From positions 1 through 64,000 of the forward strand of contig PBLF01000021.1 in assembly GCA_002722295.1 (NCBI GenBank): 64,000 bases of DNA, in the 5' to 3' direction. Under the pieces are notes generated by a model. It saw nothing but the letters and a program-made list of their open reading frames with translations. It was not told where the DNA came from and did not search any database. A program made the position numbers and the translations under genes. Below, one piece after another: positions 36,710 to 45,315 of the stretch. The DNA comes from Stappia sp. Lineage in GTDB: Bacteria; Pseudomonadota; Alphaproteobacteria; Rhizobiales; Stappiaceae. The stretch's first letter is position 1. The number at the start of each line of letters is the position of its first letter.

Positions 36710-37257
36710 GGGAACGGCTCATTGCGGAAGATCGCGGTTGCCACCAGCAGACGGTCTCCCGACGCGAGGTCGGCGAAGTTGGTCGCCATCAGCGAGGAGA
36801 ACATCGGCCAGCGGTACATGGCACGCACGATGATGATCTCGTTTGCCTCGCCATGGTCGTAGCCCACGTCATCCGTCATCTGGCCGTCTTCGATCAGAGG
36901 CTTGGACTTGTAACTGGTGAAAGAGTCGATCTTTTCGACGTCAATTGTCAGCCGGTCCGCGCTTATCGGGAAGCCGCTTGTCTTGGCGAGGATCTGCTCC
37001 TTGAACTTCGATGCATCGAACCCTTCCGCCTGGGCCTGGCCGGTCCTGATCATGCGCGCCGCATCCAGAACGGCGTTGTTCAGCACCTGATCGGCAAAGA
37101 AGGCGAGGCCGATCTCGATGATGCCGAAAAGAAGAAGCATGAAGGGAATGGCCACGAAGGCGAATTCGATCGCCGCCGTACCTTCGCGGTCGCGGCCGAA
37201 CGCACGAAGCAGGCGGCGGAGTGACCCGAGCCGTGTCTTGCCGCTCCTGTCAGCCAT
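36685..37257 (-). CDS. TadE/TadG-family pilus assembly protein
   Basis: 190 residues with the same layout as its downstream neighbour: a basic N terminus, then GTAAIEFAFVAIPFMLLLFG (about residues 28-48) and a periplasmic domain. Two paralogous TadE-like proteins side by side are usual for Tad systems, where they are minor pseudopilins. A 44-base gap follows the small secretin N-domain gene, so all three probably share a transcript. Confidence 0.87.
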   Translation of the reverse strand: MADRSGKTRLGSLRRLLRAFGRDREGTAAIEFAFVAIPFMLLLFGIIEIGLAFFADQVLNNAVLDAARMIRTGQAQAEGFDASKFKEQILAKTSGFPISADRLTIDVEKIDSFTSYKSKPLIEDGQMTDDVGYDHGEANEIIIVRAMYRWPMFSSLMATNFADLASGDRLLVATAIFRNEPFPWSTKPNS

Positions 37258-37301
37258 GAACGTCTCTCACCTCTTCACGTCGGGAGCGGTTCCTGGGGAC
37301 G

Positions 37302-37784
37302 TCAGTTGCCGACGCCGGCTGCCTTTTCAGACATCTCGGTACGTGCGGTGGACTGCTTCGCGATCGCGTCATAAGCGGTTTCCGTGTCGCCAACGCGAAG
37401 CACCGGCTCACACTGTGGCGCGCAGGAGTAGGAACTGCGCGCGGTTCTGCGCAGGACCGTCACGACGTCGCTCGAGGGGGCTCCGACGGTAATGACTTCG
37501 TCGATGATCGGTTCACCGGCCTTGTCGAGGATCACCAGGTTCGTGGTGCCGTAGAGCTTGCCCGTCACGACCACCGTCTGGCGGTCGTACATCGCGACAT
37601 CCGCGATTGCGGGATTGCCCACGATGACGGTATCCGCCGGTGCATCGATACGAAACACCTTGGCCCGGTCGGTCATGACATGAACGGCGCCACCTTCGGC
37701 GGCCATGGTGCCGCTCGCGAAAGCAGGGGCGAGAACCGCGGCGGCGGCAATCGCCGCGCCCAGAATTGCGCGATGTCGAGACAT
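37302..37784 (-). CDS. Small secreted protein with the pilus-assembly/secretin N-terminal domain
   Basis: 160 residues: signal peptide (cleavage near TMAAE) plus a domain matching the N-terminal pilus-assembly region of CpaC (compare RIDAPADTVIVGNPAIADVA with the corresponding NPEVADAVV region of cpaC here, and the shared GTTNLVILDKAGE). It lacks the secretin barrel and has a C-terminal extension with a Cys pair (SYSCAPQCEP). It may be a periplasmic partner or plug of the CpaC channel. First gene of the divergent pilus operon. Confidence 0.82.
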   Translation of the reverse strand: MSRHRAILGAAIAAAAVLAPAFASGTMAAEGGAVHVMTDRAKVFRIDAPADTVIVGNPAIADVAMYDRQTVVVTGKLYGTTNLVILDKAGEPIIDEVITVGAPSSDVVTVLRRTARSSYSCAPQCEPVLRVGDTETAYDAIAKQSTARTEMSEKAAGVGN

Positions 37785-38180
37785 GCCCTTCGGCTCCTTC
37801 TCAGAATTCCTACCCGAACGTCAACGATATTGGTGAAGGAACCGCTAACGGTCGTTGCAATCAGGTGGCATGGTTAAATTTATCAATATTGGTGATCCAT
37901 CAAATCTGCACTCTCCAGGCAGCTTGGGGAGAGCGAAAATCAGGTTCTTCGCACGTCATGATCGGGAGTCGTTTTCGATTGTGGTTAATAGCGAGAACTT
38001 GTTATTCTCAAGTCGTTAACCAAAATTCGGCAGATCTCGAAAGTCATCCGTGCGTTGGGTGAATTTAACTTTGTGGCAAGGTGTCAAGTCTACATTCAGG
38101 TCAACTTCGATCGGTCGGAAATAAAAACAAGGCCGACGAGGTGGTGCAGTCAAATCGAATGGAAACTTAGGAGCCAAACC
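37785..38180. promoter_or_regulatory. Divergent pilus promoter region
   Basis: An AT-rich 396-base gap, in contrast to its surroundings, separates the minus-strand pilus genes from flp. It holds two copies of ATATTGGTGA (37827-37836 and 37886-37895), 59 bases apart, and overlapping small dyads near 37993-38014 (GAGAA-N7-TTCTC and ACTTG-N7-CAAGT). These are candidate regulator sites. No gene is present. Confidence 0.45.
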
Positions 38181-38366
38181 ATGAAGAATCTTCTCGCTCG
38201 CTTTGCCAAGGACGAATCCGGTGCGACCGCCATCGAGTACGGCCTCATCGCCGGCCTCATCTCCATCGGCATCGTCACGGCTGTGACCACCGCCGGCGGT
38301 TCGATCTCCTCGATCTTCACGACCGTGTCGACGAAGCTCACCGCCGCTCAGGGCAGCGTCAAGTAA
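38181..38366 (+). CDS. Flp-family type IVb pilin
   Basis: The major pilin subunit of the Tad/Flp pilus, 61 residues. A short basic leader ends at Gly14, and the processing and assembly motif is G/ATAIEY with Glu19 (position +5) and Tyr20, followed by a hydrophobic helix. It is processed by the CpaA peptidase encoded next. The ATG at 38181 follows AGGAGCC; the open frame back to 38055 reads through the AT-rich leader. Confidence 0.95.
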   Translation: MKNLLARFAKDESGATAIEYGLIAGLISIGIVTAVTTAGGSISSIFTTVSTKLTAAQGSVK

Positions 38367-38493
38367 TTCCCTGACGCGATATCGGTTTGGTCGGGCGCGC
38401 GCCGAACGGCAGCGACGCCGGCCATCCCGGCAAACGGGCGGCTTCGGCCGCCCGCTTTTCTTGGAGCCATCGGATTTCGCGAGGAAACCGGAC

Positions 38494-39003
38494 ATGATCG
38501 AGGCGGCCCTGCTTGTCATCTTTCCGACGCTGGTTGCTTTCGCCGGCGCGTCCGATCTCTTCACGATGACGATTCCGAACCGCGTTTCCCTGCTGCTTGT
38601 CGCCGGCTTTTGCCTGCTCGCTCCGGCCGCCGGCCTTGGCCTTGTCGATATTGGCTTTCATCTGGCGGCAGCGGGTGCGGTCTTTCTCCTTTGCCTTGCC
38701 TTCTTTGCCTTCGGCTGGATGGGAGGGGGAGATGCAAAGATAGCAACTGCGGTTGCCCTCTGGTTCGGCTTTACCCAGCAGACGTTGCTGTTTCTGGCCT
38801 TTGCGGGCATTTATGGTGGCCTGCTCACAATCGCGCTGCTGATGTTCCGCCAGGTTCCTGTTCTTCCGCTCCCCGCCAATAGCCGTACAGAATGGCTTTT
38901 GCGTCTTCATGATGACCGCTCCGGTATTCCGTATGGCATCACGATTGCCATCGCAGCGCTGCAGGTCTACCCGCTGACCATGTGGTTCAAGCTGATCGGC
39001 TGA
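38494..39003 (+). CDS. cpaA: Prepilin peptidase CpaA/TadV
   Basis: Inner-membrane aspartic peptidase that removes the pilin and pseudopilin leaders. 169 residues, about six hydrophobic helices. The two catalytic aspartates are Asp21 (GASDLFTMTIPN) and Asp80 (GWMGGGDAKI), the GxGD-type arrangement. It is the short form lacking the methyltransferase domain of PilD. The ATG at 38494 follows GAGGAAAC; TTG at 38461 is less likely. Confidence 0.94.
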   Translation: MIEAALLVIFPTLVAFAGASDLFTMTIPNRVSLLLVAGFCLLAPAAGLGLVDIGFHLAAAGAVFLLCLAFFAFGWMGGGDAKIATAVALWFGFTQQTLLFLAFAGIYGGLLTIALLMFRQVPVLPLPANSRTEWLLRLHDDRSGIPYGITIAIAALQVYPLTMWFKLIG

Positions 39004-39292
39004 TCGCCCGGGGGCCTCTCCGCCACCGCGATCCATTTGCCGGGCCGCTGGCCCGCGCCTGTTTCCCTCTCCGTAAGCCGTATTGAACCTGTTGTCGGTC
39101 GCCGTTTCATGTTGTTAACGGTTGGTAAATAAGCTTGCCCGGATTTTCGAAATGCGAAAACGTTTAATTCTGTTAATCAACGTTGCTCATACCTGATTAA
39201 CCATGTCTTGACCATTTGTCCCGCAAAGTAATCGGAACATGGCCGGAGCGTCTCAGCTCGACGGCCGGATTCGATCTCTACGGGTATTGGTC
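39004..39292. promoter_or_regulatory. AT-rich spacer between cpaA and cpaB with a CtrA-like site
   Basis: A 289-base gap, the only sizeable break inside the plus-strand pilus locus, with a strongly AT-rich second half. TTAA-N7-TAAA at 39115-39129 differs by one base from the CtrA consensus TTAA-N7-TTAA. A promoter for cpaB to tadC is likely here, which would let pilin and machinery be expressed separately. Confidence 0.4.
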
Positions 39293-40069
39293 ATGAAGAT
39301 CGCACGACTGGCAATCCTTGGTGTCTCGCTTGCGGCCGGGCTTCTCGTGGCACGCATGGTGCTGAGCACCGGCCCGGAGCCGGTGGCGGAACCCGTTGTG
39401 GCCGAGCAGGAGGTCGAGAAGGACGAGGTCCTTGTCGCCGACCGTGACATTGCGCTCGGCACGGCTGTTCACGATGGGGACATGCGCTGGGCGGAATGGC
39501 CGCGCGATCTGGCTCCAGCGAACGCGATCCTGCGCTCGATGCGCCCCGACGCCATCGGCGAGATCGCGGGCCGTATCGCCAAGGCACCGGTCTATGCGGG
39601 CGAGCCCCTGCGTGAGGAGCGCCTGATCAACTCGGACCGCGGCTTCATGTCGTCAATCCTTCCCAAGGGCAAGCGCGCCATCGCCGTCTCGGTTGAGGCC
39701 CTGACGGCTGCCGGTGGCTTCATCCTGCCCGGTGACAAGGTGGACGTGATCCTGACGCGTCAGTCCGGCAGCCGGGGGTCGAACTCCTTCATGAGCGAGA
39801 CCATCCTGCAGAACGTGCGCGTCCTCGCCATCGACACCACCACCGCCGGCGAGCAGGACGAGAAGGCGCTGCCCCCCGGTCAGACCGCGACCCTGGAGTT
39901 GCTTCCCGCACAGGCGGAAGTCGTCGCGCAGGCGTCGCAGCTCGGCACCATCTCCCTTGTGCTGCGGTCGGTTGAAGACTCCGCCGATGACGCAGAGACC
40001 GACGAGATCGGCGGCGGGGTGAATTTTGTGAAGTTCGGCGTGTCCGGCCAGATGCAGACCCAGCGCTGA
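39293..40069 (+). CDS. cpaB: Flp pilus assembly protein CpaB
   Basis: 258 residues with one N-terminal membrane or signal helix (about 5-24) and a periplasmic SAF domain (VADRDIALGTAVHDGDMRWA), then the RcpC/CpaB domain (AVSVEALTAAGGFILPGDKVDVI). CpaB is thought to help CpaC channel assembly and may bind peptidoglycan. The ATG at 39293 gives a normal N terminus; a start at 39239 adds 18 residues. cpaC follows after 40 bases. Confidence 0.93.
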   Translation: MKIARLAILGVSLAAGLLVARMVLSTGPEPVAEPVVAEQEVEKDEVLVADRDIALGTAVHDGDMRWAEWPRDLAPANAILRSMRPDAIGEIAGRIAKAPVYAGEPLREERLINSDRGFMSSILPKGKRAIAVSVEALTAAGGFILPGDKVDVILTRQSGSRGSNSFMSETILQNVRVLAIDTTTAGEQDEKALPPGQTATLELLPAQAEVVAQASQLGTISLVLRSVEDSADDAETDEIGGGVNFVKFGVSGQMQTQR

Positions 40070-40109
40070 AGCGCGGGTCGGCTGGAAGACGACGGCAAGG
40101 AGAACTCGA

Positions 40110-41579
40110 ATGCTGGCTCAACGTTTCAAAGGCATCGGCACCCGCGCTGCTCTTGTCGTGACGCTCGCTCTGGGGCTGGCGGCAGGAAGCGGCCTCGGTG
40201 TCCCGACGGCCGCCCACGCGGAATCGTTTCCCAAGTCGGTGACGATCTCTGCCGGCGAGCGCGTTGCCGGCCGGCTCTTGCGCGTGGGCATCGGTCGCTC
40301 GGTGGTGGTCAACCTGGGAGAGGAGGTGGCTGACGTCATCGTCTCCAACCCGGAAGTCGCCGATGCGGTCGTCCGCAGCTCGCGCCGGGTCTTTATCATG
40401 GGCAACAAGGCCGGGCAGGCGAGCCTGTTTCTGTTCGGGCGCGCGGGCAACCAGATCGCGAGCTTCGACCTGGCGGTCGAGAACGACACGACGGACCTCA
40501 ATGCCATGTTCCGCCGCGCAATTCCCGGTGCGGAGATCCGTGCCGAGTCGGTGAATGGCAATATCGTCCTGTCGGGCCGGGCCCCGAGCACCGCTGCAGC
40601 ACAGCGGGCTGCCGATCTTGCCGCCCGCTTTACCCAGAGCAAGGGCGAGGACGCACAGCCGGTTCTCAACATGATCGCCGTCACCGGCAAGGATCAGGTT
40701 CACCTCAAGGTGACCGTGGCCGAGGTCGAGCGCTCGATCATCAAGCAGCTCGGCGTAAACCTCGCCGGCAACATCGGCCTTGGAAACTACAACATCGGTT
40801 TCAACAACTCGCCGAGCTACACGGTCAACTCGAACATCAACAACCGTGGGGCTGGCGGGCTCTATGACCCGACGAATCCCAACTCGACCTCGGGCTTTGT
40901 CGCGGGCGGAACCCAGCTCAAGGCGAACATCGAGGCACTGCAGCGTGACGGTGTCATCCGAACGCTGGCCGAGCCCACCCTGACGGCGATCTCCGGCGAG
41001 AACGCCAGCTTTCTGGCGGGTGGCGAGTTCCCGATCCCGATCGCTCAGGACAACAACAAGATCACGGTGCAGTTCAAGAAGTTCGGCGTCGGGCTCGACT
41101 TCACGCCCGTGGTCCTCGACGAGGGACGCATTTCGCTGCGGGTCAAGACCGAGGTCAGCGAGCTGACCCAGGACGGTGCCGTCAACATCGGCACGCTGAC
41201 GATCCCGGCGCTGAAGGTGCGCAGGGCGGAGTCCACCGTCGAACTTCCCTCGGGTGGCACGCTTGTGATGGCGGGCCTCCTCAAGGAGACCTACAAGCAG
41301 GATCTCAACGGCGTTCCGGGCCTCATGCAGGTTCCGATCCTGGGCTCCTTGTTCAAGAGCCGCGACTTCCTGCGCCAGGAGACCGAACTCGTCGTCTTCG
41401 TCACACCTTACACGGTGCGCCCGGTCGCTCGCTCCGAGCTCGTCACGCCGACAAAGAATTTCGCTCCGGCGACCGACGGCGACACCATTTTCCTGAACCG
41501 GCTCAATCGCATGTATCGGGTTTCCGGAAACCCGGGCGAGGGCTCCTATCACGGCCAGGTCGGCTTCATCTACGAGTGA
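40110..41579 (+). CDS. cpaC: Secretin CpaC/RcpA, outer-membrane pilus channel
   Basis: 489 residues: signal peptide (cleavage after AHA), an N-terminal pilus-assembly domain (about 40-110), a BON-like module (about 115-175) and the secretin barrel (about 250-440; VAEVERSIIKQLGVNL, the VPGLMQVPILGSLFKS motif near 400). It forms the multimeric outer-membrane pore for the Flp pilus. Its N-terminal domain is paralogous to the small protein at 37302-37784. Confidence 0.96.
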   Translation: MLAQRFKGIGTRAALVVTLALGLAAGSGLGVPTAAHAESFPKSVTISAGERVAGRLLRVGIGRSVVVNLGEEVADVIVSNPEVADAVVRSSRRVFIMGNKAGQASLFLFGRAGNQIASFDLAVENDTTDLNAMFRRAIPGAEIRAESVNGNIVLSGRAPSTAAAQRAADLAARFTQSKGEDAQPVLNMIAVTGKDQVHLKVTVAEVERSIIKQLGVNLAGNIGLGNYNIGFNNSPSYTVNSNINNRGAGGLYDPTNPNSTSGFVAGGTQLKANIEALQRDGVIRTLAEPTLTAISGENASFLAGGEFPIPIAQDNNKITVQFKKFGVGLDFTPVVLDEGRISLRVKTEVSELTQDGAVNIGTLTIPALKVRRAESTVELPSGGTLVMAGLLKETYKQDLNGVPGLMQVPILGSLFKSRDFLRQETELVVFVTPYTVRPVARSELVTPTKNFAPATDGDTIFLNRLNRMYRVSGNPGEGSYHGQVGFIYE

Positions 41580-41590
41580 GGAACGGAACC

Positions 41591-42382
41591 ATGACGTCCC
41601 GCCCCGCCAATCGCCCGATCCGTCGCGGCTCCCGCCATGGAACGGAAACAGGTCGCCAGACGATCCGCGCGAGCCTGCCGCTGGTTGCCGTTGCCGCGGC
41701 TCTGATCACGGGCGCGTGCAACACGCAGAAGCCCACGACCGAGGTGCTTGCGCTCAACGACTACCGCCTTCGTCATCCGATCATCGTGGCTGAAGGCACG
41801 AAGACGCTGGATGTGCCGGTGGGCAGCGGCATGCGCTCGATCTCGCCGTCACTGTCGGCGGCTGTCTCGAGTTTTGCCGGCGAGGCCCGCTCGCGCGGAG
41901 CCGATTCCATGGAGATCGTCGTGCCGTCCGGGTCCGCGAATGAGGCGGCCGTTCACGCGGTCCTGCCGAAGCTGCGCGGCGCGGTGGCCCGTGGAGGCAT
42001 CTCGTCGAAGCGCATCGTGACACGCAGCTATCCGGTCGGAGATCCGAGCGTTTCGGCGCCGATCCGCTTGGCCTATTCGGGCATTCAGGCGAAGGCGGGA
42101 CCGTGCGGCCAGTGGCCGGACAACATCACCGGCGGCGGCGACGGAAAGCGTCACAACCCGCAGCTCAACAACACCCAGTACTACAACTTCGGATGCGCGC
42201 AGCAGGCGAACCTTGCCGCCATGGTCGACAATCCGACAGACCTGCTTTATCCGCGCGCGTCTTCTCCGGCTGACCAGAACCGCCGCGCCAAGATCTACGA
42301 GACCTATCGCAACGGCGAGCAGACGGCATCCGAATACAAGGAAGGCAGCGGCGCCAAGGTGTCCGATGCAGCCGGCAAGTGA
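41591..42382 (+). CDS. cpaD: Pilus assembly lipoprotein CpaD
   Basis: 263 residues from the ATG at 41591. A lipobox LITGAC places the lipidated cysteine at residue 43 after a long basic N region. The remaining domain (VAEGTKTLDVPVGSG, CGQWPDNITGG, YNFGCAQQANLAAMVDNPTDLLYPR) is typical of CpaD, which supports the secretin from the periplasmic side of the outer membrane. An ATG at 41576 overlapping the cpaC stop is the alternative start. Confidence 0.94.
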   Translation: MTSRPANRPIRRGSRHGTETGRQTIRASLPLVAVAAALITGACNTQKPTTEVLALNDYRLRHPIIVAEGTKTLDVPVGSGMRSISPSLSAAVSSFAGEARSRGADSMEIVVPSGSANEAAVHAVLPKLRGAVARGGISSKRIVTRSYPVGDPSVSAPIRLAYSGIQAKAGPCGQWPDNITGGGDGKRHNPQLNNTQYYNFGCAQQANLAAMVDNPTDLLYPRASSPADQNRRAKIYETYRNGEQTASEYKEGSGAKVSDAAGK

Positions 42383-42398
42383 GGCGGGGAGTAGAGGA

Positions 42399-43724
42399 AT
42401 GAACGGCCTGTCCTATGACGACCTGAGCCTGCCGGAAATCGACGCCGACCGGGAGCCGCGCGTGCCTTCCGGTGCCGAACTGGAACCGCCCGTCGACACG
42501 CTCGACCTGAAGATGGTGCCGCGCATTGCGGTGCAGGCCTTTTGCGAGACCGAGGATGTCACGCGCGTCATCGAGACGGTGGCGCAGGACCGCCGAATGT
42601 CCAAGGCGCATGTGAAGGTGCACCGAGGCGGCATCGCAGCAGCTGTCGAGTTCTACGGTCAGGCCCCGACGCCGAACCTGATCATCATCGAAAGCCGCAA
42701 CCAGTCGGCTCGCCTGCTTGAGGATCTGGAGCGTCTTGCCGAGGTCTGCGATCCCGGCACCAAGGTCGTGATCGTTGGGCACGTCAACGATGTCGTGCTC
42801 TACCGCGAACTCATCCATCGGGGCGTCAGCGACTATCTCGTCGCTCCCGTCAGCCTCTATCAGGTGATTGGGGCAATCGGTGAGCTTTACGCGAGTCCTG
42901 AAGCCGATCCCTTGGGCAGGGTGACCGCTTTTATCGGCGCAAAGGGAGGCGTTGGATCCTCCACGGTTGCCCACAACGTCGCCTGGTCGATTGCACGCCA
43001 GATCGAGCGGGACGTGCTGATCGCCGACCTCGACCTTGCCTTCGGCACCGCCGGGCTTGATTTCAACCAGGACCCGCTGCAGGGCGTGTTCGAGGCGATC
43101 TCATCTCCCGAGCGTCTCGACGAGACCATGCTCGACAGGCTGTTGTCCAAGTGCACCGAGCGGCTGAGCCTGCTCGCGGCGCCTGCCACGCTGGAGCGTA
43201 CCTACGATCCATCCGAGGAGAGTTTCGACGGTCTCATCGATATCATGCGCCAGGGAGCGCCTTCGGTGGTTCTGGACCTGCCGCACGGCTGGTCGGGCTG
43301 GACTCGCAAGGTGTTGGCGTCGGTCGACGAAGTGGTGATCGTGGCCGAGCCGGATCTCGCCAATCTGCGCAATGCGAAGAACATGATCGATACGCTCGGA
43401 CAGCTCCGGCCGAACGACGGACCTCCGCGGCTGGTCCTGAACCGGGTGGGCGTTCCCAAGCGGCCTGAAATCAAGGCCGCCGAGTTTGCCGATGCATTGG
43501 GTGTCGAGGCGGTCGTCTCCATCCCCTTCGAGCCCCAGTTGTTCGGAACGGCTGCCAACAACGGTCAGATGATCGGCGAGCAGGACGAGCGTCACGCGAC
43601 AGCCGAACTGTTCACGCGGATCTCGCAGGTGGTGACGGGGCGTTCTGAAGTGCAGCGAAACAAGGGACTGGCGCTCGGCGCTCTCGTCGGGCGCTTGCTC
43701 AAGAAGGGCCGGGCGGGCGCGTGA
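42399..43724 (+). CDS. cpaE: Pilus localization ATPase CpaE/TadZ
   Basis: 441 residues: an atypical receiver-like N-terminal domain (about 45-155) and a ParA/MinD-type ATPase (about 165-420) with the deviant Walker motif GAKGGVGSSTVAHN. The motif has Ser where the usual catalytic Lys/Thr environment varies, as in other CpaE proteins. CpaE places the pilus machinery at the cell pole. The ATG at 42399 follows GTAGAGGA, 16 bases past cpaD. Confidence 0.94.
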   Translation: MNGLSYDDLSLPEIDADREPRVPSGAELEPPVDTLDLKMVPRIAVQAFCETEDVTRVIETVAQDRRMSKAHVKVHRGGIAAAVEFYGQAPTPNLIIIESRNQSARLLEDLERLAEVCDPGTKVVIVGHVNDVVLYRELIHRGVSDYLVAPVSLYQVIGAIGELYASPEADPLGRVTAFIGAKGGVGSSTVAHNVAWSIARQIERDVLIADLDLAFGTAGLDFNQDPLQGVFEAISSPERLDETMLDRLLSKCTERLSLLAAPATLERTYDPSEESFDGLIDIMRQGAPSVVLDLPHGWSGWTRKVLASVDEVVIVAEPDLANLRNAKNMIDTLGQLRPNDGPPRLVLNRVGVPKRPEIKAAEFADALGVEAVVSIPFEPQLFGTAANNGQMIGEQDERHATAELFTRISQVVTGRSEVQRNKGLALGALVGRLLKKGRAGA

Positions 43725-43767
43725 TCCGTCCGGGGCGTCCGTCAAGACGATCTGAAAGCAGGTAGCG

Positions 43768-45315
43768 ATGTTCGGTCGACGTGGTGTGACATCCGGAACT
43801 TCGAGTTCCAGCCCCGAGGCAGCCCCGCCGCCGCGCCAGCAGGCGCCGGCGCCGACCGCGCCTGCGGAGCCGGCATCGCCGTCTCCGGCGGAGCACGCCA
43901 CCCCGGTCGCGCCGAAGGCTACCGTTCCGGAGGCTCCTGCTGCTACGCCCGCTGCAGCACCCCAGCCGCGAGCCCAGGCCAGGCCGCAGACGGAAACGGT
44001 CAAGATCAAGGCGCCGCAACGCTCGCAGGAGTACTACGCCACCAAGGCGTCGATCTTCAACGCGCTGGTCGAGGCGATCGACCTGTCGCTTCTCACGCGC
44101 CTGAGTGTAGATGAGGCGCGCGAGGAAATCCGCGATGTCGTCAACGATATCATCGCGCTCAAGAACGTGATCATGTCCATTTCCGAGCAGGAAGACCTGC
44201 TGGAGGACATCTGCAACGACGTGCTGGGTTTCGGGCCGCTCGAGCCGCTTCTGGCGCGCGACGATATCGCCGACATCATGGTCAATGGCGCCGACACGGT
44301 CTACATCGAGACCGAGGGCCGGATGCAGCAGACCAACGTGCGCTTCCGTGACAACCGGCAGCTCATGAATATCTGCCAGCGGATCGTGAGCCAGGTCGGA
44401 CGACGCGTTGACGAGTCGAGCCCGATCTGTGACGCGCGCCTGGCTGACGGCTCGCGCGTCAACGTGATCGCGCCGCCGCTCGCCATCGACGGCCCCACGC
44501 TCACCATTCGTAAGTTCAAGAAGGACAAGCTGACCCTCAAGCAGCTCGTGCAGTTCGGGTCGATCTCGCCCGAGGGAGCCTCGGTCCTGGAGATTATCGG
44601 CCGCTCCCGCTGCAACGTGCTGATCTCAGGAGGTACCGGCTCGGGCAAGACGACCCTTCTCAACTGCCTGACCGCCTACATCGATGCGACAGAGCGTGTC
44701 ATCACCTGCGAGGATGCCGCGGAGCTTCAGCTCCAGCAGCCCCATGTGGTGCGTCTCGAAACCCGTCCGCCCAATCTGGAGGGGGAGGGCGAAGTGACCA
44801 TGCGCGATCTGGTCAAGAACTGCCTGCGCATGCGTCCCGAGCGCATCATCGTCGGTGAGGTGCGTGGCCCGGAGGCGTTCGATCTCCTGCAGGCCATGAA
44901 CACCGGTCACGACGGTTCGATGGGCACGCTTCACGCAAACAGCCCGCGCGAGGCGCTTTCGCGACTGGAATCCATGATCACCATGGGGGGCTTCTCGCTG
45001 CCGTCGCGGACGCTGCGCGAGATGATCATTTCCTCCATCGACGTGATCGTTCAGGCGCAGCGCCTGCGTGACGGCTCGCGCAGGATCACCCATGTGACCG
45101 AGGTGGTGGGCATGGAAGGCGACGTCATCATCACCCAGGACGTCTTCCTCTACGACATCCTGGGCGAGGACGCGAACGGACGCCTGATCGGCCGCCATCG
45201 CTCCACCGGCATCGGTCGTCCGAAGTTCTGGGAGAAGGCACGCTACTTCGGTGAAGAGCAGCGGCTTGCCGCAGCCCTTGACGCTTCGGAAGTTCTGGAG
45301 GACGGGCGTGGTTGA
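43768..45315 (+). CDS. cpaF: Pilus motor ATPase CpaF/TadA
   Basis: Hexameric secretion ATPase that drives Flp pilus extension and, in Caulobacter, retraction. 515 residues. After an unusually alanine/proline-rich N-terminal linker (about residues 8-80) come the N-terminal domain and the T2SS/E-type ATPase core: Walker [13 protein letters not shown], the Asp box region [10 protein letters not shown], Walker B-like [15 protein letters not shown] and the His box in [19 protein letters not shown]. tadB starts eight bases inside its 3' end. Confidence 0.96.
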   Translation: MFGRRGVTSGTSSSSPEAAPPPRQQAPAPTAPAEPASPSPAEHATPVAPKATVPEAPAATPAAAPQPRAQARPQTETVKIKAPQRSQEYYATKASIFNALVEAIDLSLLTRLSVDEAREEIRDVVNDIIALKNVIMSISEQEDLLEDICNDVLGFGPLEPLLARDDIADIMVNGADTVYIETEGRMQQTNVRFRDNRQLMNICQRIVSQVGRRVDESSPICDARLADGSRVNVIAPPLAIDGPTLTIRKFKKDKLTLKQLVQFGSISPEGASVLEIIGRSRCNVLISGGTGSGKTTLLNCLTAYIDATERVITCEDAAELQLQQPHVVRLETRPPNLEGEGEVTMRDLVKNCLRMRPERIIVGEVRGPEAFDLLQAMNTGHDGSMGTLHANSPREALSRLESMITMGGFSLPSRTLREMIISSIDVIVQAQRLRDGSRRITHVTEVVGMEGDVIITQDVFLYDILGEDANGRLIGRHRSTGIGRPKFWEKARYFGEEQRLAAALDASEVLEDGRG

